The notes: generated by a model not told the origin, from the letters alone. A stretch of DNA of 64,000 nucleotides from Eudromia elegans (GCA_003342815.1 PTEX01000012.1:4821209-4885208); one strand, 5' to 3'. Shown: positions 39,149 to 52,033, counted from the stretch's first letter. Made by a program: numbers and translations.

Positions 39149-39230
39149 GCAGCAAGCTGCCTGCTTGTGTCTGCTGGCAGGGACCTGCTAGCGATGCTCT
39201 CTGCTCTCTGTAAGGCAGCTGGGCTGAACA

Positions 39231-39243
39231 GGGTTAGGGTTAG
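39231..39243. repeat. Two telomere-like GGGTTA units
   Basis: GGGTTAGGGTTAG, two units of the vertebrate telomere motif, followed at once by two GGGCCC palindromes and CCATGGG. Two units are too few to infer an interstitial telomere. Chance is a fair explanation. Confidence 0.5.
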
Positions 39244-40794
39244 AGGGCCCTTGAGGGCCCATGGGCAGTCTGCAATTTCTGGGTCCTGCTTCCAGGGCTG
39301 CTTCTTAGTGACAGTTTAATGAAAGAACAGGTATGTTCCAGGGAATAGGGCTGGAATCTCATTTCTCCCTTCTAGGTAAAGATTTAGCTTCCCTTTCCTG
39401 CCCTTTTTGGGCACAGCTGCTTCTGGCTCAGCCCCAGGACCTGATTTCAGCCTCCTCTTGAGGCTTTGGTGGTGGAGCATGGAGGGGTCAGAGCGGAGCT
39501 GCGCCCTGGGGCTCCGGCTCTGCTTTCAAGAGCATTAGAAGGGCAAGAGGAAAGCAGGACGCTGCTGCTGTCACTGCAAAACCAAAGCAGTGTTGAACTA
39601 CTCAACCCGTCCAGCTCTCCGGCTTCATTCTACAGGGGAACAGATGAACCAGATACTGAGAAGAAGACATGGTCCCTTAACATTGTCCATTGGATTTCTA
39701 CAGACCCTGGAGACACTCAACAGGCTCCAGCCTCAAGGAGGGCAGCTCTGCTGGTAGTCTGCAGAAGCATCTCCTCCTTCCCATTGACTGAGAACAGGGA
39801 GCATTAGGGCTTGCTACCGTAAAACTGGTTTATCATCTTTCCTATTTTGAGAAAAAAAAAGAAAAAGGTCAAAAAGCTGCAATTCTGACTTGCAAGTGCA
39901 ATACCTCCTACTCGTTTAGCCTTTGACATGTCATATTACACATACCCCAAAGCAGAAGGCTCTGCTTTGAAGATGTTTGGAAGCCATTAGGGATCACTTC
40001 TGCGTGTCAGGCATGAACTTTCCTCATGAAAGGGAGCTGAAAGTAAATTGCAAGAGTGCCCTGATTTTGAGATGTAAATAGGATTTCGGTAAAATGAAGC
40101 ATGTGTCAGTTGACGTTTAAACAAGTTTGCCCTTTTCTAAAATGCATCCCTTGTGTTTAGCTTGAGAACAGGTCCTATGTTTCATCTGCGTTCAGGAATT
40201 TCTCAATATGATAGTTCTATCGTATTTCCAGGATTAATAAAAAGAGTGAGTTTTTCAAGTAACATTTATCATGTAGCTCTATAAACAGGATTGTATTTAA
40301 CTTTTTCTTTGGAAGGGTTATACTGCAGACCATTGATGTGTATAAGCATAATAAAGGGTAATGTAAACAGCAACAAGATCCATCTCCGACTGTAAGTAGT
40401 CATCACTTTCTTTAATGACAGTATACACACGTATTACTGACTTAGTAATAAATCAAACCCTTCAGTAAGGCCTGGGTTGGAAGGGAGAGCTGTGCTGGAG
40501 TTAAGGCCAGGCTTTATCGCAGCCATGAAATTTAGGAGCTGAATACTTGAGCAGAATCTGGTCTCTTTGGAGTCTGCCTACATCCCCAGATACGGAGCAG
40601 TGTGGAGTCTGTACATCAAAGCACACGAACATGAAATATCTGTGTGACCACATCTTAGGCCTGCCTCTTTCTTTAACTATTGCTAGAGATTTTTTGTATA
40701 CAAGAGTACATTTTGTGCTGATGTTTTGGTCTGGAGGCTGTAAAGTGTGTAAGGTGTTTTCATTGAACAAAGTTGATTTTAATACCTCCTAAAG

Positions 40795-40844
40795 TTTTTT
40801 TTTCTTTTCTTTTCTTTCCTTTTTTTTATTTATTTTTTTTTTTT
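40795..40844. repeat. T-rich low-complexity tract (TTTTC-like)
   Basis: About 50 bases of T with interspersed C and A. It begins as TTTTC-like repeats and ends in a 12-T run. Confidence 0.85.
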
Positions 40845-42180
40845 AAACCCAGGTCAATGCTGAAATGTAAATATCTTCTCAAAACAATAATATTGAAACA
40901 ATTTAAAAAAATCCAAAACCTATCCCAGGATTTATATCCAGACAGAATTATTTCCCAATCTGGCTTTAAACTGAATAGTTTGGTTGTCTCCAGAAAAGGC
41001 TTTTTAATTCAAACTTTATGCCTATCACATGTCTTCTGCTCTCTCTTGGTGTCATGACTACTAGTAGAATGAAGGCCTATAGTGACAAGGAAAAGGTGTC
41101 TTTCCATAGTTTTTTTAATGCCACTTACAACATGTGGGCCACCAGAGCCTGCAAAAATGACTTCATAATCTTCTTTATGGAACTGTTAGAATTAGTTTTG
41201 ATTACTGTATATAAAGCTAATCAGAAGTAGTGCCAAGTGAGAGCTAACACATATACAAACCTTTTCAGTGTAAACCAGTTTGGTGTGTGAAATATGCTGA
41301 AGTAGACATCAAAAGCATGGAAGATATAGGAGAGTTTGGGCATTTTAAAACCACATTAACTTTCAGGACAGATGCAGTGTTTTTCCATTTCTGTTTACTG
41401 AGGATATTTCAGCTACAATAAAAGAGCTGATTTTGAAAATGACATTTTTACAGGTAATTCGTCCGTGATATTTCTATAGTTCTTGTTGGTATTTTACAAA
41501 TGCTTTGCGATAACTCAGTGTTCTTGTTTTCAAAGCCCTCTATGGAGATTTGCTTTCCTATTTGCGTCTGGTTGACAATAATAATTTACACGTGTTACAT
41601 TATCAGCGTATAAATCCCGATTCATGTAATTGGAGGCAGTACAAACAAAGCAGAATTGAAGGCACCTGCTCCTTTTTCTCTCTCACACTTCTTTAGAGGA
41701 ATGTAGGCTCGGAGGGGAATGTGGCGGAGCCTGACCTTGGCAGAGGATATTCTCCCACATGGAGATTTATGTTGCTGATCTCTGTAGTGAAGTGTGTGCC
41801 ACATTTTGAAAGGAATAACTGGCACGGTGGATTTTTGCTTTAAAAATGCTATTTTTCATTCCTTCCCCAGCTCACAGAGTTCACAAATAGAGAGGAGGCG
41901 CAAGGCTTGGCAACCTGTAATTTCGTATTGGGAATGTCACTGCTTCCTTTTGGCTGGAGGATGTGCTGGTATCAACTGAAAATTAATTATATATTAGCAA
42001 CTCTTTTGCCTTTATGAAATAAATAGATAATTTCCCTTCATTTCTCAGTGGCCTGGTATCTACAGTGATGCTTGGCACTAACTGCGTATTAGGCCATGAC
42101 AGAACTGACTTAACCTGCAGTCAAAATTCTGATTTCCTCCTCTGTCTTCAGCACAGAATATGCAGGATATTGTTAAGGAT

Positions 42181-42226
42181 ATTTATTTGTTTTTTATTTG
42201 TTTATTTATTTATATATTCATTTATT
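42181..42226. repeat. Imperfect TTTA tetranucleotide repeat
   Basis: Runs of ATTT/TTTA units with interruptions (TTTGTTTTTTATTTG, then TTTATTTATTTA). A simple repeat, no coding potential. Confidence 0.8.
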
Positions 42227-44568
42227 GCTTACAGTACTACCCAGTGTTTGTGAAATGTCACTTCTGTGGAAGGTGGCACAGTACTTTCGTTGCCATACTT
42301 CTTATTTTAAGCTGTGTCTAAAATAAGGAGCCTTCCTTCTTGGAAGATAAATCAGATTTCTCATCGATTCCTGTGTGTTCAGCAGAGAGCTCTTATAACT
42401 ATATTTTTCACCTAGATTTTATTAAAACTTGACTTTTAGTAGCCTGTAGCAGCTAGGGAACATCAAAAGAGTCTGTTCTTGAAACTAGAAAAGTGGTTTA
42501 TTTAAAAATAATTTTATGTAGGTCTGAAAGAGTACTTAGAAGCAGAAAGGGGGGAAAAAGATTCAGACAATTATTTTTAGGCCTCCTCTTCAAAAACCCT
42601 TGGGCTTAAGCAAGTCTAATGCGTTTCACTTTTTCATCACTACAGCAGCCTCGCTATTGCATCAACAGGTCCAGCTTCTGCGGAGCGTCGTACGCTTTTC
42701 CAATTTCAGGCCTTGTTAAGTGTTGTGCGTTTTGCACACTGTTAGATAAAAGTTAATCTTTGAAGAGCCTTGATGCAGGTAGTATTAGACACCTGACTCA
42801 TAATCAGATCCGATGCACATTGCCAGGTTAAAGAATCATTCTGCTATGCGGAAGGGCAACAGGCTTGGGAAGACACACTGAACTGGATTAATTGGATTAT
42901 TATAAATAGAAGCCATAAATAACATTAGTTGCAAAAGGTAGGAAAATCACTTTCTTAGTACCAAGTAGTTAGATATTTTTTCCCCTTGAGATAAATTTTG
43001 CTGACTTTTTTTACAGGATGTGAGCATTGGCAAATCAGTTGTTTAGTGCGGAGCCTGATGCAAAGCTGCGCACCAGAAGACTGAGATTCAGAGGGGCTTT
43101 TTGAAGATTATGATATGTAGAGGGGGGTGCCTTATCACATCTTTTCAGCAGTGACTATGGACAGGTGGTACAGGGCGTCAAGTGGGATTTGAAAATTGTA
43201 AAGCTTGATCACACAAGGCCATTAAAAACTCACTTAGTGCCATGAGTCATGGATGGCCAATTCAGCTGCAGGCCGGGGCCTTCCCATGGTAATATCATCA
43301 GTCATTTCCACCCGCTTGAGCAGACGCTGCATCTCCAGCCCTTGCAGACGGGTTATGTTTCCATTTCAAACTGGAAAAATTGGCCATAGACATCACATTT
43401 TGGCACAGGGTGTCTGTTTTAATACAGAGACAGCTGCGTAAGATGTTGAAGATAATCTTTATGCTTCTTTATACTTTAAATTAAATGAATTAATAATTTC
43501 AGTCAATTTTCATCCTTCTTTTATTTACAGTGTGTTCTCCATAATGTTTATATAAACGGTATCAAGTTCTGAAAAATGTGTATCAGATTTTGTGAAAACA
43601 TTACAATGTCAAATCTATCCTTAATTAAGTGATACTTTGATATAAAGAAGGCACGGGGTGAGTTTTGACTCCTTGACGGTGAAGGCGGTTCTGTCATTTC
43701 TATGGAAACAAGAAAAATGGCTTCAGTGTTTTGGAGCGAGACGTTTAGGCCTGGCCTTGAGCTTTGCATGACAATCAGCTGGAGAGTGTTCCCTCAGTAC
43801 TTCCCGTGATGAAGATTTGTACGTGAGGGCTCGCTCACGTTCCAGAATACCGCCTGCTCTCAGAAGGACTCGCTGCGTGTGGACGGCTTCGCTGTGCTGC
43901 ATGGGACACGCGCCATCTCCTGGATGTAGCCAGCACTGGCACTTACCTAAAGGATGCTCAGAGTGCTCAGAAATGGGTTTCTTCACCTACCCAAATACTG
44001 CGGAAAATGAGGAGAGTTGCCCCCCTGCCTTGGTTAACACCAGTAGAGGAAGCTGCACAGGGGGGTTATTCTGAGCACAAGCGCCTGTGCCTGGCAGACA
44101 AGTCTTCTTAGTGCAGCTGAACTAGTGGATTCTCTAGAATGATTATGCATTCTGAGCAGACCAGGGAAAAGCAGCCTCAGAGGGAAGAGCAGTGGGGTAT
44201 CCACAAAAACCCGCATAGGGCTGTTCATCTGGGAGAACGTGTGCTCGGGCACAAGAATCCGCGGTGTAGAGGGAGAGTTAGGGGGACAGGTAATTGCGAG
44301 TACTCTGGAAACAACCCTGAGGTGTTACAGATGACCAGTGATTAAAGGAGCGGGGTTTGGATTTATTGAGCCCCCAGATTAGTCTGAGTGCCTGTATTGA
44401 GGCCCTGCGAGTGGCTGTCCAGTGCAGCATCTCTTCTACCTGCCTCAATTCACAGTAACCTTTTTCCAAACAGGAATAAACTCACTCCAGCTTGGATGGT
44501 GAGATCCAGACTGGGAATTACACTGCTGCTTGGTGACATTTTGCTGTTTAGGAAACCAGCATTGGAGC

Positions 44569-44603
44569 TTTTTTTTTTTGCTACTTTGCTACTTTTTTTT
44601 TTT
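44569..44603. repeat. Duplicated T11 tracts with GCTAC spacer
   Basis: Two runs of 11 T (44569-44579 and 44593-44603) flank GCTACTTTGCTAC, an internal duplication of GCTAC. Probably replication slippage. Confidence 0.75.
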
Positions 44604-46849
44604 GCTTGCTTATTTCCATTTCTCGTTATTAACAGGCTTAATTTTGCCTTTTGTCTAATATTGATTGTGAGCCGTTCTCTTTAATAAGATTTGAGTTCTA
44701 AATAGGATTTCAGATGATACACAGGAATTATATACAAGCTTAAACATGACTGGAAGATGATCTTCTTCAGGTCTAGTGGGTACCAAGAAAGGAAGTCAGG
44801 AGGTTTCCAAGCTGAGAGCACGGCTTGAATTTCGACATAAATTAGCAGAAATTTCAAACAGAAATGCATGGAAATGGTGCCAGTCCTCCAAGCTGTCGCT
44901 TCACATAGATGGTCTTTCTTCATCGACTATTTCTCTTCAAGAGATGCTCTGTGTGGACTGTCAAAGTCCACAGAGCAGCCAGCAATTACTGCTTCCCAGT
45001 CTCTTCCAAAATACGCTTTCTCTGGGGAATTTCTGCTTCTTTCTTGCCTTGCAGAAAGGCATTTTTTTCCTCAATTCCCTGGTGGTTAGTGTGCTAGCTG
45101 ACGAGCTGAAGGATTTTTATGCCTTATTAGCTGCAGAAGAAGTAAAAAACAACAAAAAAAAAATGCCCTTGAGATTTGCCTAAGTGAACTCAGTTTTAAC
45201 ATTTTTTAAATGTAAAATTGGCAGCTAATGAAAGAGCAAGTGCCTTAAAGCCAAGCGATTTGTGTCTGTGTTGGTTTAACCTCTTGGAGCTTGTAGATGC
45301 ACATTCTGAGGGCAAGCACGAGATGGAATATATTTTAAAGAATAGCAGCTTTAAAATGATTTGTGTGGAGATAAAGTGTAATTAGAGCAGAACAGTAAAC
45401 CCTGTGAAGAATCCTTGCTCAATACTGAGCAGTTCATTTCAGGCCATGGAGTCACAGTTCCTGCGCTCGAAGAGATGCTCAGTCAAATTTCTGAAAGAAA
45501 AGGAAGCATTGCTCCGTGAACACAGAATTAAAGTAAATATCAAGAGGCAAAACAAGTATTCATGTAACGACAGGAAAGCAGGCCAAATATTCCTGCATCT
45601 ACAATACAACTTGGTGTGTGCGTTCCCCAAGAAACACCTCCCCTCCTCATTCTTTGTACACAATTTATACACTTTAAGTTAGCTAGGAGATAAACCATGG
45701 GAGAAAAAAGTCTCTATCCTCCCTCATTCTGTCATACCATTTATTCAGAAAGACTGGAGTTGGTTTGGGGGGCTGTTTTCCAGACAGTGTTGCATTCTCC
45801 CCTCAGATACAAACCAGAATTCCTCTCTAAACATTGTTTGCCAAAGATTCCCAACCATGAAGCACAAGCAGTTTAAAACAGAGAGGTTAGGATTGGAAAG
45901 CAGCAACGTGTCAGTTCCTAAAGCACATAAATAGTCTTCCCATCTCAGAGGCATGGAATGGTCAGAGCTGTGTTTTGAAATCCTCTGGAATAATAACAAT
46001 AATAAGAAGAACAAAAACAAATCCACCCCCTCAAACCTGTTGCTCAGAGGAGTAGCCTCTGAGATATTTTTATGTGAAGTCGTCTCACTTGCCATTAACG
46101 CGTCTGATGTACCACATTAAAGAATATATATGGAAGTAGGTTCACTTTCATGTTGTATTTATTCGATTTTTCTTTTCAAAGAGAATGTTTTCCATCCTAC
46201 CCTGTGAAAACTAAAGAAGTTCATACTTGTCTCCACCTTAACTCTTTTCCATGTTGCAAACAACATATACAGTGCTGAAATGAGGTTTGATTCAGATGAA
46301 CTACTCTAATAGCAAATCTCTGATTAGCTTTAGTGTAACAAATCTTTATAAAATAAGTCTTTTTTGTTAAATTGTTTGCCGGGAGGCGCTGCTGTGATTT
46401 TCTTTATGGAAATGGGCATTGGAGAAGTTAATGATGAGGCACAGAACCGTGATGCTGGTACCAACCAGCACTAGTTGCTAAAAGCTGCTGTACAGCTGTG
46501 CATTGTTTGTAGTAGATGCAACATCAGAGGAACAGATTACATGTGATGCAGCTCAGGTAAAAATGTTAAGGTAATGTCAGCTGAACATTTCTTTATGTAA
46601 TGCCCATGATGCACAACCATAAACTTACATTGCATTCACAGAAATGGGTCTCTTTGCTGTGGATTGGCTGAAATACTGGCCATAATGTACGTAAAAAAAG
46701 AGCTTAACACAATGTAGAGGGAAGAACTCATGTAATCTCCTTACCTTTTTGTTAAGTAGAAAAGTGGCAATCAGCCAAAGAAACTGAGTGCAGTAGGTGA
46801 CAGCAGGTTTGATAACAGGCACCAAAGGTTAAGCAAAGGCTTATAGCTC

Positions 46850-48259
46850 TCTCCAGGTATGTGATAGAGCTAATGAAAGGGTCATACATAATATGGCCTG
46901 GGGCTGGATGTGCTCCATGAATCACAGGTCAAAGATGTGTCCCTAAATGTGTAGAAAAGGGAGTGTGAATCACTGCACTTTGAAACTTGATATTGCTGGG
47001 TAAACAGAATTATGGGTGAGTAACTAATAGTGATGCAGATGATGAAGGGTTCAGTATATATTAATTAAGTTATAGACAGCAAAGAGTGCGGATAAGACAA
47101 TTTTGTTTGGCTTATTGCTTTCAGGAAAAAGGTTTCACTGGGATAATGCTGAAATACAGATTTTAATATAGATTGTGGGCTCTTTAATGTTGCCAGACAG
47201 AAAAGTACTTCTGAAAATTGGGTCATTATCGAACACCAGTCTCCAGCTACAAATTTGAGAAAAAAATGCTGCTAACAAAGCTCAGTTTTCTCAGATAGGG
47301 GAACAGCATTTTTCACCATAGAGCCACTGAACTAGCCAGAGGAGATATTTTGCATTTGATTTGGTAAGCTGTGAGGATACTAAGGGAGAGCTGATAGCAG
47401 AAAACATCCTTGGGTAATGTCATCATACACTGATTCCATTTAAATGAAATGGAGATTTATAACCACAGCTTTCATTTTTAAATTAGCAAATTTTGAGGAA
47501 ATTAGCTTGTTAGGAAGGTCAGCTAGACTTAAGAGTCTGCAGATTTGGAGTTTTTTAAAGTCAAAAATACAAAAAGATTTAGAACTTTTACCCAAACAAG
47601 GAGAAGAAATAAAGCTTTGTGTCTCACTTGATAACTTGATAGTTCAAAAGGGAGAACTTTAGAGGACATAGACTTGAGTAGGCAGTAAAGGCTTTACAAC
47701 TAAATGAATACTTTTAGGCAGTTTTCAGCAAAGATACTGATGTTGAGCATGGGACCAAAGACTAGGTGACTGTATAACTCAAATGAATTCATAAAATGGA
47801 AATGACCACATGGTCCAAGAGGCAAGGGCAACGCTCTTGTTAATGGAGACTGATGGAAACTACAGGCCTGGAGTTTAATTGACTCTATCAATCAAATTAG
47901 GGAGGTACTGAGTGAACAAAGAACACCAAGTATATATATTTATTCTATATATATTGAAATGAAAGTGTAATCTAAGGAGTTTATGAATTTTAAACTCTAT
48001 TTTATAATATACTTTGAAAGAAAGACTTTGGAGGTAAATGAGTGATAAAGATAGAAAGTGATGTGTTTCTCAGGGCAGGGTTGTACCTTCTTGTCTTCGC
48101 AAGAGAATTGTTTTTCTTGTAAAGGAGACAAAATGATCACAAAAAGTTTATAATATTCAACTGAGGAACTTGTAATTAAGAGAGAGCAGGAAGGGATTGG
48201 TTCGTGATTTGTGAGGAACATGGATGAGGAAATGCCAAGCTAGGGTTGGAGGAGGGCTA
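46850..48259 (+). other. Possible eroded 5' part of the old CR1 below
   Basis: Lies immediately upstream of the CR1/L3-like ORF2 fragment, and its texture suggests decayed LINE: long, purine-rich, with short plus frames such as 47444-47662. I could not place any endonuclease motif or the RT motif A here, so the assignment is only by position. Otherwise no gene seen. Confidence 0.2.
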
Positions 48260-49145
48260 CTCGTCTTGCTTTAGGATTGGTTTGGGGGCAGATCTTGTTT
48301 AACAGTCTCATTAATGACTGTGGTACAACAAGATTTTCGCCAATAGCGTTCTCAAGCCACAAAGTTAAGACACATCATCAAAGGAGGATCAAAACATCAT
48401 AAAAGACAGAAAGAATATCCTTCAGGACCTTAGAGTAAAATAAATTTGGGTTAAGATATAACTCAGCTTGCTTAATCACCCTGTATTTATGCTACTACAT
48501 GGGGTGCTTCCATTGGAAATGACAGAAAAGATATCTATTGCTCAGAAGATGAATATGAGATCTAAGTGGGATGAAAAATCAAATGTGACCTTAGCGGTAC
48601 TAGATAAAGTATGTTCAGTGGAGATGGATAGAGGCCGTTTTTGTGCCTCTTTCTCAGAACTGATAAGATGCCATCTGGATTTTTTTTTTCTTCCAATTCT
48701 GGCCTCCCTAGAACAGAAAAATGTCTCTAAACATACTGAAATAAAAATAGAGGCTTTCGAGGACGATCAGAGGATTGGTCTGTTTATCTTATCTGCCACG
48801 TGAGAGCTTGGCTAGCCGAGTGAGACACAAGTTGAGAGGGGATATCGTTTCTCATGGTAACTGCATTGGGCATGATGAGTAGGAAGGAACATCAGAGAAG
48901 AAGAAAAGCCAATGGACAAAACTGCTAAAAAGAAAGAAAAAAGCACATAAAATGGTCTGAAAAACTTCAGGGATGGACGTTAGAGCCATCAGAGAAGTGA
49001 ATTTATTGAACAGCTTCCAAGTTGAGGTGCTTGGGGGAGAATAACTTGTTTCAAAATGCATTATAGTAGAATCTAGGATGTGACATGACTGAGTGTGACA
49101 GCAAAAGACTGGACATGATGCCTTAAGTCCCTTGTGCTGTCCTCC
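48260..49145 (+). mobile_element. Ancient CR1/L3-like LINE, 3' half of ORF2 and 3'UTR
   Basis: Conserved CR1 blocks occur in the right order on plus. QILFNSLIND at about 48288-48317 corresponds to the RT ILFNxFINDL segment. A block ending LIRCHLD (about 48658-48678) with the nearby CCAATTCTGGCCTCCC corresponds to the 'L-V-R-P-H-L-E-Y ... Q-F-W-A-P' region. GACGATCAGAGGATTGG (48763-48779) stands for the 'arginine-rich M-I-R-G-L' block, and GTTGAGAGGGGATATC (48831-48846) for the 'R-R-L-R-G-D-I/L' block. The tail has AACAGCTTCCAAG (about 49010-49022, eroded 'aacaggctgcc') and GACTGGACATGATG (49107-49120), equivalent to the 3'UTR 'gactagatga' box. The FADD box is lost and stops and indels are frequent. 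It is dead and much older than the other CR1 tails here. Confidence 0.72.
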
Positions 49146-49890
49146 TAACAAAAAGGGAAACAAATGCTGATCTTCTTAACATCTTTGCTAGACATCACTT
49201 CCAAACAAATTCTCCTGTTTGCATTCAGCTTGTTCAGTAAGACTCTGGTTACACCGACACATGGAGACTCTTTTGCTGCTGATTCTGTAAATGGGTTTCT
49301 GCTTGAAATAATACAAAAATGTTGTCAGCTTTTCTGAAGAACTCCAAATGCTTTTCTGTTTCTGGAATCCTATATATGTTCCCTAATTCTGTTTGTTCCT
49401 GTACATTCCATTCCTGTTACGTGAATGTTTATAACTTCAGTTATTATAACTCAAGAACTGGAATATCATAAAGCTCTGACACTGAAAAAGGATGTAAACA
49501 GCAAAAAGAGAATGGGATTATTTCATATTGCCCTAGGACAAAGTTGAGGATAATAGGATGAAACTAAGCAAAGCAGGAGAAAGCTGAGAAATCCTCATCA
49601 CTGAAGCATATAAAGCTCCACTGGAAAAGCAAAAATAAAAAATCAAAAACAAAAACACAAAAAAAACCTCAGAGGAGATTAAGAATTATTTAGTTCTAGG
49701 AAATTACTTATTTTGTTTCTAGGCTCATCTTTTTCATACCATTCTCCTCCCTGTCCATACCAATGCATTTTTATGGTATTAGAGTCTCCTTTCCACCTGT
49801 TGTTTTCATGCCCATGTGAGCGCTAAGACATCCAAATAAGAATGACTCACTCAACAAAATGTGGTAAGGAAGGCAGGAATCGCAGTGTAA
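49146..49890. other. Non-coding DNA, no gene seen
   Basis: AT-rich sequence with an A-rich run near 49630-49665. No recognised element. Confidence 0.5.
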
Positions 49891-50106
49891 GAATCACAGG
49901 ATCACAGAATTGGATTGGTTAAGGTTGGAAGGGACCTCTAGAGATCATCTGGTCCAACCCCCCTGCTCCAGCAGGGACCCCTAGAGCACGTGGCACAGGG
50001 TGGCATCCAGGCGGGTTTGGAAGATCTCCAGAGAAAGAGACTCCACCACCTCTCTGGGCAGCCTGTGCCAGGGCTCTGTGGAAAGAAGCTCTTCCTCACA
50101 TGGAGA
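49891..50106 (-). mobile_element. CR1 LINE, 5'-truncated 3' tail
   Basis: The plus strand shows the reverse complement of the avian CR1 end. It begins with GAATCACAGGATCACAGAAT (inverse of the terminal ATTCTATGAT-like units), then GGTTGGAAGGGACCTCTAGA, GGTCCAACCCCCCTGCTCCA and CACCACCTCTCTGGGCAGCC, the ORF2 C-terminal 'R-L-P-R-E-V/A-V' coding region. It ends near CTTCCTCACATG, the inverse of the ORF2 'R-K-F-F' region. Only about 215 bases remain, so it was inserted 5'-truncated, as most CR1 copies are. It shares the CTAGAGCAC and GGCACAGGGTGG segments with the copies at 57963 and 63087. Confidence 0.95.
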
Positions 50107-50280
50107 CATTGGTCATCAGCTGAGCTACAAGCAGTCCGAGTGTTTTGACCGCCTCGTTGCTGCTGCTGCTACATATAGTTGATGAATTAAGCCAAGCTGG
50201 AAATGAATCAGATACTCCTCCTTGAAACCTTGCAGACAATGGGCCAGGTGAAAAGCAGTTGGCGTGGCTGTTCAGCCCTT
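50107..50280. other. Non-coding flank of the CR1 tail
   Basis: Short stretch between the CR1 and a CpG-rich patch. Nothing recognised. Confidence 0.5.
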
Positions 50281-50400
50281 GTATCTAGCTTGCTCCTCCA
50301 CGGCCCCGTGGCTGCCTCGCCGTGCTGCCGTGCGCGGCTGAGCCTGGGCTCCGCGGGCCCAGCGCCGGCCCCACCGCTCCACCGTGCTTCCTTGGCTGCT
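50281..50400. other. CpG-rich patch
   Basis: About 14 CpG in 120 bases (CTCGCCGTGCTGCCGTGCGC and following). Too short for a typical promoter island. No exon is assignable. Confidence 0.4.
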
Positions 50401-52018
50401 TAGCGTGCAGCGGGTTGATGAAGCTCAGCTTAGTGGATTTTGTTTCGTTTTAATGTGGAGACTTCTGGCAACCATCTCCAGCCTTTCTAAAAGTCTTGGC
50501 TTCCTTCTTACTGGGATTTTCTTTCTTGGCCTGAATATTGCACTATTGTACTGGTTAGCTGATTTCCAAACCAAATGGCTTATGAAATAACCAAAGCAAA
50601 GTACTCTTAAAATGCTTAGCTGCTTTGTTCTCCCCAACGACATTTGAAATGGACATAAATACCATTTCTGGAAACCCCTTTATTTTGGGAATAACTTTTT
50701 TTTCATTCCACATATTACAAAGGAAAGTAGAATTACTGGAATGCTGGACATTTTTAACTAAGCCTCAGCCAGGAAGAAACTTGTATAGCAACAGTCTCAG
50801 CTTCCTGAGGTCGTTCTGCGTTGGAGGTAGCCAGATTTCACCGGTGCTCCTGAGGAAGCTGCTTCTGAAGGACCTAGAAGCTGGCAGTGGTTTTGGAACT
50901 CGGTTATCCCTCCGCGGAGCATTACTGGTATCTGTGGGCTCTGTTGCTTCCTGATGACTAATGGGAAAGCTGAGGATAGCCCATAGCAGCAGTACAGTTC
51001 TGCCTTGGCCCTCGGCAGAATCCCAGCCATCAAAACAAAGCGGAGAGGAGAAGGAGCCAGAGAGGAGCCGTGCCGGGAGGGCGCTCAGAGGAGAGGCGCA
51101 GGCTGGCGACTGTCACTCTCTGCACCATTTCTACACCGTTTTTTGAGGAAAGGCTCGTGTAAAATGCATGCGCCTTCCAGGGAGCTGGGTCTCTACGTGT
51201 GTAGGCTCAAGTCAGGGTTTGTTTGATGTGCCCCTCCGCTGATCACACTGGTTTTGACTGCACAGATATCTGCGCTGGAGGAACAGGGAGTGCTGCCAGG
51301 TAGTGCCGGTGGCCTTGTAGTTTCGCGTAGTCCTCAGTACTGCAGGAGATCTAATCGCAGTGCTGTGCAGCCTGAGTACGGCTGGAGTTGGGCTTTCTGT
51401 GCAGGAGGGAGTGCTTTAGCCACAGCCGGGCCCCTGTCTGCTTCAGAGGGGTGTTGGAGTGGCCGAGGGGCGGCGGACAAGCCCGCTCTGCTGTGCCTGC
51501 GTGCCTGCGAGGTGCTGCAGTCGCTGGGGTTGGAGGCACGAGCCTAGGCGCCCCGCAGGGTGCATCTGGGCTGTGCCATGGCCTGCAAGTCTGCTTTCGT
51601 AGGAGCGTCTGAGTTCGACACAAAATGAAACCATATTTATAAAAACCCCTACAAGTACCTGTTATATACCAGTTTGTGCAACGTTTAAAGATCCATTTTA
51701 CCTTAAAAGTGCTGTATTTTTATATATTAAGCCACAGTTACGGAGTCAGGACTTTCTTAAGGAGTAGTGGAGCTCAGCGGCATTAATGCCTGTCACGCAT
51801 AGCTGTAGAAGTTAAACGTGACAGTAATGATTTAATCATTTTGCATGCTGCTTGCGTGCCAGCGCTGTGTTGGTTTTGACAATCCGCTGCTTTCCCCGGG
51901 ACCGGGTTATTGTGAGTGCGCAGTGCTGCAGGTGGCCGCGAGCGGCGCGTTCGCTGGCGTTCACGTCCCCGGCATGTGTTTTTCTCCTGTGTGTTGCTTA
52001 TGTCTCAGTGTGTGAACG
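50401..52018. other. Non-coding DNA with further CpG-rich spots
   Basis: CpG-rich spots occur at about 51030-51110 and 51890-51970 (GGCCGCGAGCGGCGCGTTCG). Frames on both strands around 51254-51623 are compositional and unrecognised. No gene seen. Confidence 0.45.
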
Positions 52019-52033
52019 AAAAAAAAAAAAAAA
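52019..52033. repeat. Poly-A tract
   Basis: Fifteen A in a row after a TGTGTGAACG context. No retrocopy of a known gene was recognised upstream. Confidence 0.8.

Larger units (their letters stand above)
38391..39860. other. GC-richer non-coding stretch
   Basis: Composition rises at 38391-38660 and 39180-39800. Frames overlap on both strands (38401-38814 minus, 38478-38912 minus, 39466-39807 plus). None is recognisable. Small repeats inside are listed separately. Confidence 0.4.
39861..46849. other. Non-coding DNA, no gene seen
   Basis: Mostly AT-rich. Open frames such as 44776-45183 (+, 135 codons) and 43817-44074 (+) have no recognised domain. Simple repeats at 40795-40844, 42181-42226 and 44569-44603 are listed separately. 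Confidence 0.5.

Noticed and set aside
40476..40500. GGTTGGAAGGGAGAGC resembles the CR1 'ggttggaagggacc' box
   Set aside because: No flanking CR1 3'UTR or terminal units on either side. The match is about 12 bases only.
50000..50182. Plus-strand frame of 60 codons (MASRRVWKISRERDSTTSLG)
   Set aside because: It is the antisense reading of the CR1 ORF2 C-terminus. The same wording appears on the minus strand of the CR1 at 63087.
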